NCBI RefSeq assembly: GCF_963855985.1
Contig: NC_087111.1
Coordinates: 2,175,001-2,239,000, forward strand
Length of the DNA: 64,000 bases
Direction of reading: 5' to 3'
Origin: Ostrinia nubilalis
Taxonomy: Eukaryota; Arthropoda; Insecta; Lepidoptera; Crambidae
Part shown: positions 42,557 to 52,869 of the stretch, in pieces
Layout: the number at the start of each line of letters is the position of its first letter
How positions within the stretch are numbered: the first letter of the stretch is position 1
Program-made: the position numbers and the translations under genes
The notes under the pieces: generated by a model
Databases searched by the model: none
What the model was told of the DNA's origin: nothing
What the model saw: the letters and a program-made list of their open reading frames with translations, nothing else

Positions 42557-42745
42557 TAAGTATACCACTTACATACTTTTTTAAATAATTTATTAATTAA
42601 AATAAATACATACATAATTATACATAGTTACACCCAGACCCGTCAAAAAAATTCATCATTTCAGTTTCTGCTCGGCCGGGAATCTAACCCGGGACCTCTC
42701 GGCATATTAGTCCGTTTCGAACCACTACACTAAACGGCCGACTTG
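42557..42745 (-). mobile_element. tRNA-derived SINE
   Basis: On the minus strand: GGCCGTTTAGTGTAGTGG (A box), then GGTCCCGGGTTAGATTCCCG (B box) 35 bp later, a GCAGAAACTGAAATGATG body, GGGTCTGGGTGTAACTATGT and an AT-rich tail to about 42557. The promoter boxes are at tRNA spacing, and the body and tail identify a lepidopteran SINE rather than a tRNA gene. Confidence 0.8.
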
Positions 42746-42759
42746 AAACAGGGACCTCT

Positions 42760-43784
42760 CGGCATAGTATCAAATGTATTTGGTCGCCGTATAAATCACC
42801 GTTTCACGACACGAACGCACGTAAACGTCATGGCGGGAAAAGTGACACAGGTCCTGCCTTGACGGGCGCTCGCGCCATACTAATCGATGTCGGCTTGCGT
42901 ATTGTAATTTATACTGATATTCACATCAATATTTTGACAAAGTGGTTACTAATATTTAAACAATAACTGTAGAAATCTATTCTACAATGCATATTCTTTA
43001 TTTTGGGATACTTTTATTGCAGTTATTGCTGTGTTTTTAAACCAAAAACCACGATCAAAATGTGACGTTAATCTTCAAATTTGCCAAATTATTTTTAAAT
43101 TTTACTCAATAATGGTAGTGAAATTCAAGAATCCATTTCATTAATGGACAACAAGAATATATAACTTATTATATGAGCATAAATAATAGATACAGGACTT
43201 TGAAATTGAGTCTGCGGCAATTTTTCCGTAAAATGGTTGTGGGAGATGGGGCACTGAGAATTAAGCAAAAGAGTTTTAGTAAATCCGTTTCATTAATGGT
43301 CAACACTAAGGATTGACCTATCTTTCGCAGTTATTCAATAATATCTGGGTGTTGCTTAAGATAGTAATTCATGCTTCCAAAATCTTAGAAATTCGCACGA
43401 AAATGTAAAATGGCTCTTAATACTCAAGTTGGCAGATTATTTACCACTAAGTAGGTAATTGTTCGTGAACATGCATAAGTGTTGGTAAATGAAACAAAAC
43501 AGTGCACCACATCACTTCAAATTCTCGATCAGTAGTTCGATTCCCATCGACTGCCGGATTATTGTGGTGAATCCACTCCTAACATACCTAACCATAATAT
43601 TTAGCTTAGCTGGAAAGATTAATGGGAAATACGGGAATATAATAAGTGCCCTACTTACTATTACAAATAATTTGTAATTTAAACAAAAATAAGTATTTTG
43701 TTTCATGTCTTTCACCAAAACTTGCAAGCTTTGTTGTTCAAATCATTGTATTTGTATAGAAAAGAGAATTGTTTTCGAATAAGT
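42760..43784. other. No recognised feature
   Basis: About 1 kb of AT-rich DNA. The opposing frames at 43489-43727 are complementary to each other and carry no family motif. Confidence 0.4.
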
Positions 43785-43900
43785 ATCGCTTCTTCTCAGC
43801 ACTGGCCCATTTATTGTCCCGAAGCAGTGGTAGGGTTAATACTGGGACGTGTAAAAGTGCTTTTTAAAAGCCTTCTGCAAAAAGAAAATGAATTACAAAA
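43785..43900 (+). repeat. GCACTGGCCC-family 3' tail, copy 2
   Basis: GCTTCTTCTCAGCACTGGCC, CCGAAGCAGTGGTAGGGTTA, TACTGGGACGTGTAAAAGTG and GCTTTTTAAAAGCCTTCTGC. This is the best preserved copy. Confidence 0.7.
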
Positions 43901-44340
43901 TTTTAAATTTAATAATTTTACTTGTGAGTGGTGTCGAGAGTAACTTTGAGCGAACTTCTCGAAAAAATAAAACCTAAACTTCATCTAGATAAAATTGTCA
44001 TAAGTTATAAGTGACTGAGATCATTATTAAATTCTCAAAATATCTCTAAATAATGCTTTATAAATGTCTCAAATGTCAGACAACTTAATTAGAAATAAGA
44101 CGAGTCAAAGAAAGAATAATAAACGTACATTATCAAAATTATTTGGGGAATCCCCTTCAATTAAGTCTAATTGACGTTTTTATTTTGCTTCAGCACGTAT
44201 CAAAGGTAATTGAAACATTTGCTGTAATAATTTTCAGCTGTATTAGAATTGTTTTAGGTCTATTTTTTAACAAATTGTTGATTACGAAATGTAGATTATT
44301 CCTGTTGATTTAGGTCTATCATCCATCATTCCATCATCGG

Positions 44341-44544
44341 GGAACCAGACGCAGGTTAGCGTACCATCCCTATATTGTTGACATTCCACCAGCTCGCACT
44401 AAGCGTTTCAGTGACTCTTTTATAATGCGAACAGCTAGGGACTGGAATTCGTTGCCTGCTGCTGTCTTTCCCGAAAACTATAATCCGGGCCTTTTCAAGG
44501 CGATAGTGAATAGGCACTTACAGGGCAGATATGCACCATCCTAG
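44341..44544 (+). pseudogene. LINE reverse transcriptase C-terminus (Jockey/CR1-type)
   Basis: An open frame of 67 codons ending in TAG. It reads ...RRRLAYHPYIVDIPPARTKR, FSDSFIMRTARDWNSLPAAV and FPENYNPGLFKAIVNRHLQG RYAPS. The WNSLP...F....LFK..VNRHL pattern marks the very C-terminus of LINE ORF2 proteins in this group. The upstream reverse transcriptase and endonuclease domains are missing, so it is a 5'-truncated insertion; its 3' UTR runs to about 44612 (ACTTAACATCAGGTGCGATT and an A-rich end). Confidence 0.85.
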
Positions 44545-44627
44545 ATTGCATCCCACTTAACATCAGGTGCGATTGTGGTCTAATAACTGCCTTGATACGC
44601 ATAAAAAAAATCATTATATTAAATTCA

Positions 44628-44765
44628 TCATCATTTCAGCCACAGGACGTCCACTGCTGAACATAGGCCTCCCACAATGACTTCCACATCGCCTAGTAGC
44701 TGGTTGGTAGCGGCCTGCATCCAGCACCTTCCTGCTAAAACTTTATGAGGTCGTCTGTCGTCGTA
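44628..44765 (-). mobile_element. RTE-B LINE 3' fragment, antisense
   Basis: TCATCATCATTTCAGCCACA, then GGTTGGTAGCGGCCTGCATC and TTATGAGGTCGTCTGTCG. It directly follows the LINE tail, joined at ATTAAATTCATCATC. Confidence 0.8.
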
Positions 44766-45039
44766 AATGAAACAAAAATTAAATTATCATAGAAATCTTT
44801 AAAAATAAAAAGCATGGAACGATAATTTGCATTTCTTAGCCGATCAGGACTTACCGACAATGTGAAAATATAAAATGTATTAATCAATTATCTCAATTGT
44901 TATTGGTATGTAAAATGTATTTTATGAATTTCACACTGAAACTGTAGTGTCCGTTATACGATAAATATGCATAAAAAGATGATATTTCAATGTAACTACT
45001 TAATTAATTTGTAAATTAGCTACGTAAGAAAAAAAACAT

Positions 45040-45080
45040 ACAAACCGATTTGAGAACCTCCTCCTTTTATTGAAGTCGGT
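45040..45080 (+). repeat. AACCTCCTCCTTTTATTGAAGTCGG repeat end
   Basis: Complement of the phrase at 32105-32155. Confidence 0.45.
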
Positions 45081-46203
45081 TACAAATGCATAAAAACACA
45101 CATAAAAATTATAATATTTGGTTGAACAGGCACAAGGTATAGATGTACAGGTCAAAATATTATGTATACAAGGTGATAAGCACCAACCATTTTTCCAGTC
45201 CTACCATTTCTGAGAATCTTTTCAACTCAATGGTCACAATAAGTATGCAGCCCTCGGAAAAGGCATAATATGTTCGTACCCTTTATATTAGCGCCATACC
45301 CACGATTTATTTTCGTGAAATCCAGGACCTGTTCAGGTCCGGGGCCCCTGGGGAAACGAGAAAAAGGGGCTCTTAATTTAGTGTTTAATATGTTAAAGAT
45401 CTTCATTGTCTCAGGTGGGAATTGAAACCAATCGCTCATTATGTGACTGCTATGACCGCTACGTAGACATTGGGTCATTGCGAAAGGTCGTGGGTTCAAA
45501 ACCTACCAGTGGCAATCGATATTTTCGAGTTTTTAAAAATTTTGTTTAAGAGAAATCATGTTTGCCAAAGTTGCTTGCCAAAGACTTTTAAGTATTCTAC
45601 TAGACAAGCTGTTCAGAATAAAAATTGTATAACAAAGAAGGCGTGCGCCGCTGTTTCTTAAAAAAATGCACATGTGAATAAGTAGTGACAACGTTTTATT
45701 CGTCTTACAAATTGATCGTTTATTGAATTCAACCTTCGTAGTATATCAGCTCTTCTCGCTTGCGTGCATTATAACTAAAATGCCACTGTTTAAATTGACC
45801 TGCTGTCCGAACTATACAAATCGTAGTAGTTTGTCTCTGGAGCCCCAAGGCCCCTTTTGCCCTGAAGCCGGCGCAGGCCAAATCTAATTCTGCGAGAAAA
45901 ATCGCGCGGTTGACCTGTTTCGTCTAGAAACGCGTTTAATGAGAGGTTTATTAAAGTGCCGGCACCAGATTCGTTTATTTTAAGGAAAAATACGGCCCTG
46001 TTTTTTTCTTGTGCCCTAACTTATGTTTAAAGGTGATACTATTTGTTGTTTAATAGATAGTGTACATATATTATAAGAATTTTAAACTTTCGCGTTCCAT
46101 TTCAACAAAAATAGATAAATACGGGTCACACCGCAACATTTTTATATGAGTTACGTAGGTACTCACGGCTTGACGTTTCGGCTGCTATGCTGTAGCTGTA
46201 GAT
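45081..46203. other. Mostly unrecognised; tRNA-like patch at 45470-45520
   Basis: GGTCGTGGGTTCAAAACCTA at about 45485 resembles a B box, preceded by CATTGGGTCATTGCG, so a weak SINE remnant is possible. The rest shows no recognised feature. Confidence 0.3.
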
Positions 46204-46438
46204 CAGCGGTTCCCAAACTTATTTTGTCTACTGCCCACTTTGAGAATAAATTTTTTTTAGCGCCCCCATTTGTAGTCGAGAGTCGAGTGCTCAGTAGGTG
46301 TCTAAGAGACCTCCTAGTAAATGACGTCTCCCAAGCCTCTACACAACGTCCCGATTTTTTTCCTGGGTCTCTTACCGCCCCCCTTTAAGCCTGCAGCGCC
46401 CACAAGGGGGCGTTATCGCCCACTTTGGGAAATACTGC
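46204..46438. mobile_element. hAT MITE with CTGTAGAT target duplication
   Basis: CAGCGGTTCCCAAACTTATT and the complement CAGTATTTCCCAAAGTGG form the ends. CTGTAGAT is duplicated at 46196-46203 and 46439-46446. The CAGnGGTTCCCAAA end is a classic hAT terminus. Confidence 0.9.
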
Positions 46439-46514
46439 TGTAGATCATAAAAAATGTCGCGTTGAGACCCGTGTTTCTCTATTTTAGTAGATAGTGTACA
46501 CTTTCACTTCTGAA

Positions 46515-46628
46515 TTTCTTCCGCCACTTCAGCATAATAATGTTGTCCCGAAGTGGTGGTAGGGCAAGCTATATTGGTACATTTAAAAGGGCTTTTTAAA
46601 AGCTCATTTGTCGAAAATAAATACATAT
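46515..46628 (+). repeat. GCACTGGCCC-family 3' tail, copy 3
   Basis: TTGTCCCGAAGTGGTGGTAG, GGCAAGC..., GGGCTTTTTAAAAGCTCATT and AATAAATACATATATTTTAT; diverged from 43785. Confidence 0.55.
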
Positions 46629-46734
46629 ATTTTATGACTGCTGTGAAAGGTGCAGTGCAAACAAAAGTGTATAATAGTGTTACCCTAATGGACGGTAAGT
46701 GTTAATGTCATTCACTAATAGTGACTGGCATCAG

Positions 46735-46850
46735 GCCTCCCCAAACATCTCAGCGTAAAGAGCATAGGCTAAAACCTCCATTTGTCTTTTGGGTGAGTTA
46801 GAGAGGGTCGTACTCTTGCATTGGAGACCAAATAAGCTGATGATGTTGAC
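46735..46850 (+). repeat. LINE-type 3' tail (GAGAGG family), copy 2
   Basis: CCTCCATTTGTCTTTTGGGT, GAGTTAGAGAGGGTCGTACT and GCATTGGAGACCAAATAAGC, then TGATGATGTTGA. Related to 29335-29450. Confidence 0.45.
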
Positions 46851-47564
46851 TATAATTTTTAGGAGCGACTCAGAATCAGTAACTGAATCGATTTACGTAA
46901 AGAAAACAATTTAATTTAATTTAATGCTGTTGAAATATTGTTAAATAAAATAATTTTTATCCGCAGCGCGCGGTTTCAAAATTGGCTCACGTGGATAGTT
47001 TGCTGCGTTCATAGAAAAATACGTACACACAGTTAACTGCAAATCTTAATAGACATAATGGTGCATGAAAATAAGCGTTAACTTTTAAAAAATAAAAATA
47101 CCACGATCAAAAATAATTATGATAAAGTTTTATGTATTGTTAAATTGTTCTATAGAGCTTATTAAAAAAATGGATTCTGATTGCAAAGTCACCCTGTATA
47201 TTCAATGTAGATGTAATGAGGTATAACAGATACATAGATAAAATATTAATTCGTGAACATAGGAACTGAAGCTACGCGATGCAAAATAATTTTCCGCGAA
47301 AAAACACTTCTCAGAAACCAGATAGCTCACTTTCGGTTGTCAGAAAGAATCAAAAGGCAATTCGTTATGGTCTCCATCTGATATTAAGTTTATTATTTAT
47401 TCAGCCATGTTTTTGTGCAAACGATAAAAGCATAGAATTCTAAGGTAGCGTATGAAATCTTAGTCATAGAATAGGATTAATGGATAAAATAAAATGTAGA
47501 GTTAACTTAAGGCATTTTTGTTGTAAATAAGCTCTTTATCATAAGTATTTAGCTTGTGTTATTG
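46851..47564. other. No recognised feature
   Basis: AT-rich intergenic DNA. Confidence 0.4.
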
Positions 47565-47800
47565 ATCTCCATATCGTTCAGCCAAAAGACGTCCACAGCT
47601 GGACAAAGGCCTCCCCCAAGGTTTTCCACAAAGACCGGTCCTGCACCGCCCGCATTTAAGCACTTCACGCAACCTTCACCAGATCGTCGGTCCACCTAGT
47701 AGGAGGCCTGCCCACACTACGTTTTCAGGCTCGTGGTCGCCACTCGAGAACTTTTCTGCCCAGCGGCCATCAGCTCTACGAGTTATATGCTCCGCCCAAT
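47565..47800 (-). mobile_element. RTE-A LINE 3' fragment, antisense
   Basis: TCAGCCAAAAGACGTCCACA, CTGGACAAAGGCCTCCCCCA, AGATCGTCGGTCCACCTAGT and CTTTTCTGCCCAGCGGCCAT, ending with the GHIARR-coding region near 47800. It is the longest RTE-A copy after 6529. Confidence 0.85.
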
Positions 47801-48460
47801 TTACGGTATTAAATTTTGTAAGATAATATGGCCATCGTATCAGTAGATGAATAGAATTTTATTTTTAATATAAAATATAAAAATACTTTTATGACTTTCG
47901 TTTGCTCTATAAACCCGTGCCAGACAATCTCTGATTTTCACGATATTATTAATTTCTCTTCAGTGGGCTAATTCAAATGCATTTGTCGAGAGTAGAAATC
48001 GTCTGTCAAATAATTTTCTAGTAATCAATTTTGAACTGATTGTCAAGGTAATACAGTTGAAAATTGAATATCAAAGCCAGACTACGCCTAATGTCAGATC
48101 AGCCGATGGTAGATGCCAAATTTCCAATATCGCGTACGAAGACGGAGAACTTTGTCAATATAGTGGTACATAAGGGTCATAATTAGTGGATGCCGACGAT
48201 TTTCGCGCTGTCATCTCAACGACTGCCCACCCTTGTCGTTAGAGCAGTCGACTGGATAGAAAGCATGGAATTAACATGGTGATTGATAAACTAGGTGCAA
48301 ATAAGCATAGGTATTTTATAACCACAGAATGCTTTTTGCTTAAATTTGAAAATAAAGGATATTGTTCTGCGTCCATACATCGTTCGCCCCAAGACCCCCA
48401 AGCAATGAAATAATTATTTTTATATGTGAAATTACTTAACGATTGTCACCTTATACTCCA
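47801..48460. other. No recognised feature
   Basis: Non-coding sequence; a weak TGCTTTTTGCTTAAA area near 48330, no ends found. Confidence 0.4.
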
Positions 48461-48676
48461 CTAGCTTTTCGCTCGCGGCTTCGCGCGCGTGGCCTACATT
48501 AGGTACCTACATATTTTACGGAACCCTATTATTTTCCAAAATAAAATTTAGCCTGTTACTCGTGGATAATGTAGCTTTCGAATGAAAGAATTTAATAAAA
48601 ACGGTCCAATAGTTTTTGAGTCTATTCATTACAACCAAACAAACAAAGTTTTCCTCTTTATAATATTAGTGTAGAT
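48461..48676 (-). mobile_element. Short Helitron, antisense, same family as 16119
   Basis: Begins ACTAGCTTTTCGCTCGCGGC TTCGCGCGCG and ends CTCTTTATAATATTAGTGTA, the complement of the ends at 16119-16337; shared interior CAATAGTTTTTGAGTCTATT. Confidence 0.85.
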
Positions 48677-48783
48677 ACTTAAAGCACGGATAAGCGGGAG
48701 ATTCGTTACAATAGGAAAAATGCTTCAGATTTTGAGCTTATTAGCATAACAGAAGTACATTTCCATTTTCTATCTTCTATAGG

Positions 48784-49353
48784 TACTTATAATAAATCTG
48801 TAGAGAGGTCAACTCTGTACATGAAATATATTTTCAAAATAACTATCAGGGGGTGATACTGATGCCAAAAATGCAATCAGTAAAATTTTTGTCTGTCTGT
48901 CTGTCTGTATGTTCCTTATAGAAACAAAAACTACTCGACGGATTTTAACGAAACTTGGTACAATTATTCTTCATACTCCTGGGCAGGTTATAGTATACTT
49001 AGGAATTCCCACGGGAACAGGAATTAGCGGGAAAATCCTTTTGTATGAAAAATCTAAACCGCTTAAGTTAGACGCTTTAAATTTCGCACGTAGGTACTTT
49101 AGTAAACTAATTCCCACGGGAACTGGAATTCGTGGGAAAATCCCTTTGTATGAAAAACCTAAACCGCTTTAGTTAGACGCTTGAAATTTGACATGTAGGT
49201 ATCTTAATAAACTTAAAGCTTAGTTACAACAGGATATTGCAAAATTCCCACGTGAACGGGAAAAAACATTTGAACGAAAAAATCTAAACCGCGTAAGATA
49301 GATGAAGGGGGTAAAACGGGATCCACGCGTACGAAGTCGCGGGCGGCCGCTAG
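48784..49353 (+). mobile_element. Helitron, plus-strand member of an inverted pair
   Basis: Starts near ACTTATAATAAATCTGTAGA and ends CGCGTACGAAGTCGCGGGCG GCCGCTAG followed by T. The interior includes the GTCTGTCTGTCTGTCTGTAT run and CTACTCGACGGATTTTAACG. A unit beginning ATTCCCACGGGAAC is repeated imperfectly. It carries an 87-codon open frame with no known motif. Confidence 0.75.
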
Positions 49354-49400
49354 TTGCTAATAAAACTATTTATTGTCAAGAATTATATGTATAATAATGC

Positions 49401-49753
49401 GAATTCCCGTTCCCGTGGGAATTAGTTTACTAAAGTACCTACGTGCGAAATTTAAAGCGTCTAACTTAAGCGGTTTAGATTTTTCATACAAAAGGATTTT
49501 CCCGCTAATTCCTGTTCCCGTGAGAATTCCTAAGTATACTATAACCTGCCCAGGAGTATGAAGAATAATTGTACCAAGTTTCGTTAAAATCCGTCGAGTA
49601 GTTTTTGTTTCTATAAGGAACATACAGACGGACAGACAGACAGACAAAAATTTTACTGATTGCATTTTTGGCATCAGTATCACCCCCTGATAGTTATTTT
49701 GAAAATTATATTTCATGTACAGAATTGACCTCTCTACAGATTTATTATAAGTA
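49401..49753 (-). mobile_element. Helitron 5' part, minus-strand member of the inverted pair
   Basis: The complement of 48784-49131 across about 350 bp with few mismatches, from GAATTCCCGTTCCCGTGGGA to CTACAGATTTATTATAAGT. It lacks the 3' hairpin. Together the two form arms of a hairpin with a 270-bp loop. Confidence 0.8.
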
Positions 49754-50021
49754 GGTATAGATATGTAGGAGAGACGTCTTAATTACACTTTAAATCGTAG
49801 ATCGATAAAGAACCCCTTTGTCAAACCGTATGAATAGCAGCAAATAGAACTTTGCGTATTGGAAAAATAGGAATGCCTACGGAAAAGCCAAACATTTTTT
49901 AAAAAGAAGTTAATATATTTTACTTACATTTAAATCCAAAAATATCTTTATTCCGACCCAAGGGTAAGTAGGCAGTTATGTAGGTATAAATGAAAATACG
50001 TATGTAGGTACTTATTATTTA

Positions 50022-50517
50022 TTAATGGTCATGTTCTACATTTTCTATTAAATATGGGCCCAATACATCAATGATGTCGCCATCACAACAAAGTACCATA
50101 AATGGTTTAACGAGATTCCGATATTTGTATAGGGAATAAGTTTTTTTTTTGGTATGCATAATTGCTACTTTTTTGCACATAAATGTATGTATGTATGTAC
50201 CATCCATGATGACAATAGCCTTTCTTTGTGGTAAATCGTTTCCTGGCTTCCCGAAAAGAGACTGGAACATAAAGGTTTCTTTGGGCTACTTCCTCTCTAC
50301 TAATATGTTGTAACCCTAAATGTGCTGGTACGAAATGTTCCTCCATCATACTGCGTGCTTTCATTACATATTTTGTAAGAGTACTCCTTGAAATGCCAAG
50401 TAATGTAGCTATTCTGTCATCTGAATCACCGGTCCTCAGCTTCATTAAATAAGCACCAACTGTAGTAATTCGTGCTCTCTGATAGTATCTATGGCAAAGA
50501 AGATCTGAAGGACGAAT
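50022..50517 (-). pseudogene. DDE transposase, catalytic exon (exon 4), frameshifted
   Basis: The acceptor on the minus strand is TTTTATTTTCAG|ATTCG at 50517, phase 0. The exon reads IRPSDLLCHRYYQRARITTV, a helix-turn-helix-like LRTGDSDDRIATLLGISRST, then FVPAHLGLQHISREEVAQRN. After a frame change near 50250 it gives FGKPGNDLPQRKAIVIMDGT (first catalytic Asp) and KYRNLVKPFMVLCCDGDIID VLGPYL (second Asp region). The last acidic region is missing. A TACA tetranucleotide expansion at about 50183-50200 and an A tract (about 50141-50150) change frame again. The layout fits DDE_Tnp_4-type transposases of the Harbinger/ISL2EU kind; I am less sure of the superfamily than of the DDE call. Confidence 0.75.
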
Positions 50518-50893
50518 CTGAAAATAAAATAAAACATCAGATTCACAGTTCAACAATAAGAAGAGCAATATTTATATAGGATTAACGACTTTTGTGTGTA
50601 ACGGAATAGTAAGATGAGTGATGAAAGATAATTTATGATTTGAACGCTGAATGATGAGGAATGATTGGTCTATGGAGGAAACGAAAGGGATGAATGAGGA
50701 ACGAGGATTGAGAGTGAGAATAGTGGTAGTTTAAAAGAGTAGTCTGTTGTTATGCAGGAAGTATAAATAAAACTTTACTGAGTTTATTTGGCTCAGGGAA
50801 TTTTTAACTGGCTTTATAATAGTAAAAATTATGTTTAATATTATGTAAGTAATAATATTGCAATATTTTAATAATATAAGTCTATTTGTATTA

Positions 50894-51128
50894 TACAGGG
50901 TGGAACAATAAGTGATCTATAACACTTTTAATATTGTGTGGCTGGCATACATTTAGTATGGAGGCTGAAAACATTGAATTTTCGGATAGATCCAGTTAAT
51001 TCTGTAACTATTTACTGATACCGTTAGAAAGAGCTCGTGAAGCACTTTCAGGATGAGTAACCAGTTTTTCGATATCTTGTGTAGTTTAGAAATAATCGAG
51101 TGAGATCACTTATCGTTTCCACCCTGTA
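50894..51128. mobile_element. MITE with TACAGGGTGGAA ends in transposase intron 3
   Basis: TACAGGGTGGAACAATAAGTG and the complement of CACTTATCGTTTCCACCCTGTA, flanked by TA: Tc1/mariner-type. 235 bp, non-coding. Confidence 0.75.
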
Positions 51129-51275
51129 TAACCTGTATGGATGAGAGTAGTGGCAGATTGAAAGCAATGGAAGGAGTTGAAGGATGGGAAGGCTGATTCG
51201 GAAAAAACCTTTTTTATTATTATAATAAACCGGCATAATTATTTTTATGTATTATAAAACTGGCAGGGCTGTTAC

Positions 51276-51503
51276 CTCTCTGGGTTGAATCCAATTTCGA
51301 ACAATGTTTAATATATCTTGATTATTCTCTGTATCCAAACAATGACTTCAAGTTCGCAATAATGAACAACCACATCCAACACAAACTTGTTGGTGACCTA
51401 CCGGGGCACCGGTTGGCATATCTGGAGAGTCTTGTGAAGTAGGTGTGGTATCTCTTTGCAATAATGAGTGACAAGCCCCACAGATGTAGTCATTTGCAGT
51501 AAC
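51276..51503 (-). pseudogene. Transposase exon 3: Cys/His module 2
   Basis: The acceptor is TTTAAACAG|GTTAC and the donor CCAGAGAG|GTAAC; 228 nt, phase 0 at both ends. It reads VTANDYICGACHSLL, a linker, CVGCGCSLLRT, a stop, then SHCLDTENNQDILNIVRNWI QPRE. ICxxC followed by CVxC....SH suggests a zinc-binding fold. One TGA stop replaces a codon before SH, so the protein is not made. Confidence 0.7.
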
Positions 51504-51678
51504 CTGTTTAAAAATAATAATAATTAGAAATAAGTTTAAAAAATTATCAGTTTTTAATGTCCCGCACTTAAATTATTTTATTTTAGTATTAATTTACAGA
51601 AACCAATAACTTTACAAGAATTAGACTGATTGTATAGCCAATAGCATTTTATTAAATAAGGATTTTAGCGTGCATTAC

Positions 51679-51890
51679 CTCTAATGGAGTTAGTCGTTCC
51701 ACAATTATGTTCCTGATGTTAATATGATGTTGAGTGTTAGTTCTCAGGGACATGAGCTGATGTGAACGTGATGGCTCTAGTGTTCTACTGCAAAGCACAC
51801 ATTTTCTGCTAAGATTTGAAGTAGATGCGTTTGTGTTGTATCTTGGGCTTGGGTCCATCATGTTGTGCATATAAGATCATGAGCTGTAAC
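51679..51890 (-). pseudogene. Transposase exon 2: Cys/His module 1
   Basis: The acceptor is ATTTTTACAG|GTTAC and the donor CATTAGAG|GTAATG. It reads VTAHDLICTT, a stop, W, and after a one-base shift SNLSRKCVLCSRTLEPSRSH QLMSLRTNTQHHINIRNIIV ERLTPLE. It parallels exon 3 segment by segment (VTAxDxIC, CVxC, SHxL, NIxR, PxE). The 212 nt are one short of a multiple of three, matching the frameshift. Confidence 0.7.
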
Positions 51891-52464
51891 CTGTAAAAAT
51901 AAATAGATTCATTGCATGCCATGCCACACATACTCCTGTGCGTTGAATAAATTGAGCCGCAAACCATAAAAAAAATGATAATTCAATATTATGTGCTGTT
52001 AGTAGAATTTTGGGTCAGAGGGTAGGGTTAAACAGCTTTAGTAAATAAGCATTGTTGTTATAATAATTAATTATGACGTGTTACAAACTTAGTTACAAAA
52101 AATAATAATCTAGTAGTAAGACTACTAGATTATTAAACTACTAGTTCCAAAAAACAAAACAAAACAAGCTTTCATTGAGAGCAGGGAGATAGTGTCAAAG
52201 TAAATAATTCCTTAGATTTACACCAAAACCAGCTGGATTGTCAACATAATTTTATTGTTGTTTCGCTCATGCCTCCATTGCGCTGTACCATCGACTAGTT
52301 TCTTACAATCGAATCGGGCCTGGCTGTCCACACTGTCCAGGGTTGAACCACAGATAATAGCGGAACATTCATTTCAAGACAACCCGCCATGAGAATGGCA
52401 ATTCAGAAGTTTGGCAAGGCTAGTACTTATTCATAAGATTGCAGAGCAAAATGTAGGTACTTAC

Positions 52465-52833
52465 CGATCGAGGTGCTGCTAGGGTTCCCAGGTCCAAAAT
52501 CACAAAAGCCGGACTTTGTGTTTCATTTGGCCGGACATTTTAGTCCAAAAGCCGGATTATTGCAATTATTGTCAGCTCATGAGTGAGTACTATCATCATC
52601 GGTTGCTAACCAACATCCTGTATGCATGCGCTTCATATGATTCTGTGGCTCGACTTTGCCTGGCGTGGCAACCAAATAAAAAGCCTAACAAAAGCCGGAC
52701 AGGCCGGACAAGGCAATAATTGGCCGGACAAGACCCTAAAAAGCCAAACATGTCCGGCTAAAGCCGGACGCCTGGCAACCCTAGGTGCTGCCCATTGTTG
52801 TGTATAATTAAGTTGCTCATTTTCTAACACCAT
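52465..52833 (-). pseudogene. Transposase exon 1, split by a MITE
   Basis: ATG at 52833 reads MVLENEQLNYTQQWAAP. After removing the MITE and one copy of its target duplication the frame continues to RS and a donor TCG|GTAAGTAC at 52464. The exon is then 57 nt, phase 0, and its WAAPR end parallels the WIQPR end of module 2, as if module repeats begin after it. The ATG start, exon phases and matching modules tie 52833-50022 into one gene. Confidence 0.6.
52480..52783. mobile_element. hAT MITE with GGTGCTGC target duplication
   Basis: The ends TAGGGTTCCCAGG and CCTGGCAACCCTA are inverted repeats. GGTGCTGC is duplicated at 52472-52479 and 52784-52791. The interior is rich in AAAGCCGGAC motifs in both orientations. 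Confidence 0.9.
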
Positions 52834-52869
52834 AGAACCACCAGCCGAGCCTTGGCCGAGCCACACAAA

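Noticed and set aside
42667..42745. Possible tRNA gene on the minus strand
   Set aside because: A and B boxes are present, but the acceptor stem does not pair well and the sequence continues into a SINE body and AT tail.
50022..52833. Reading the DDE gene as an active or domesticated host gene
   Set aside because: Two stops, at least three frame changes, a missing last catalytic region and a MITE in exon 1 show it is dead.
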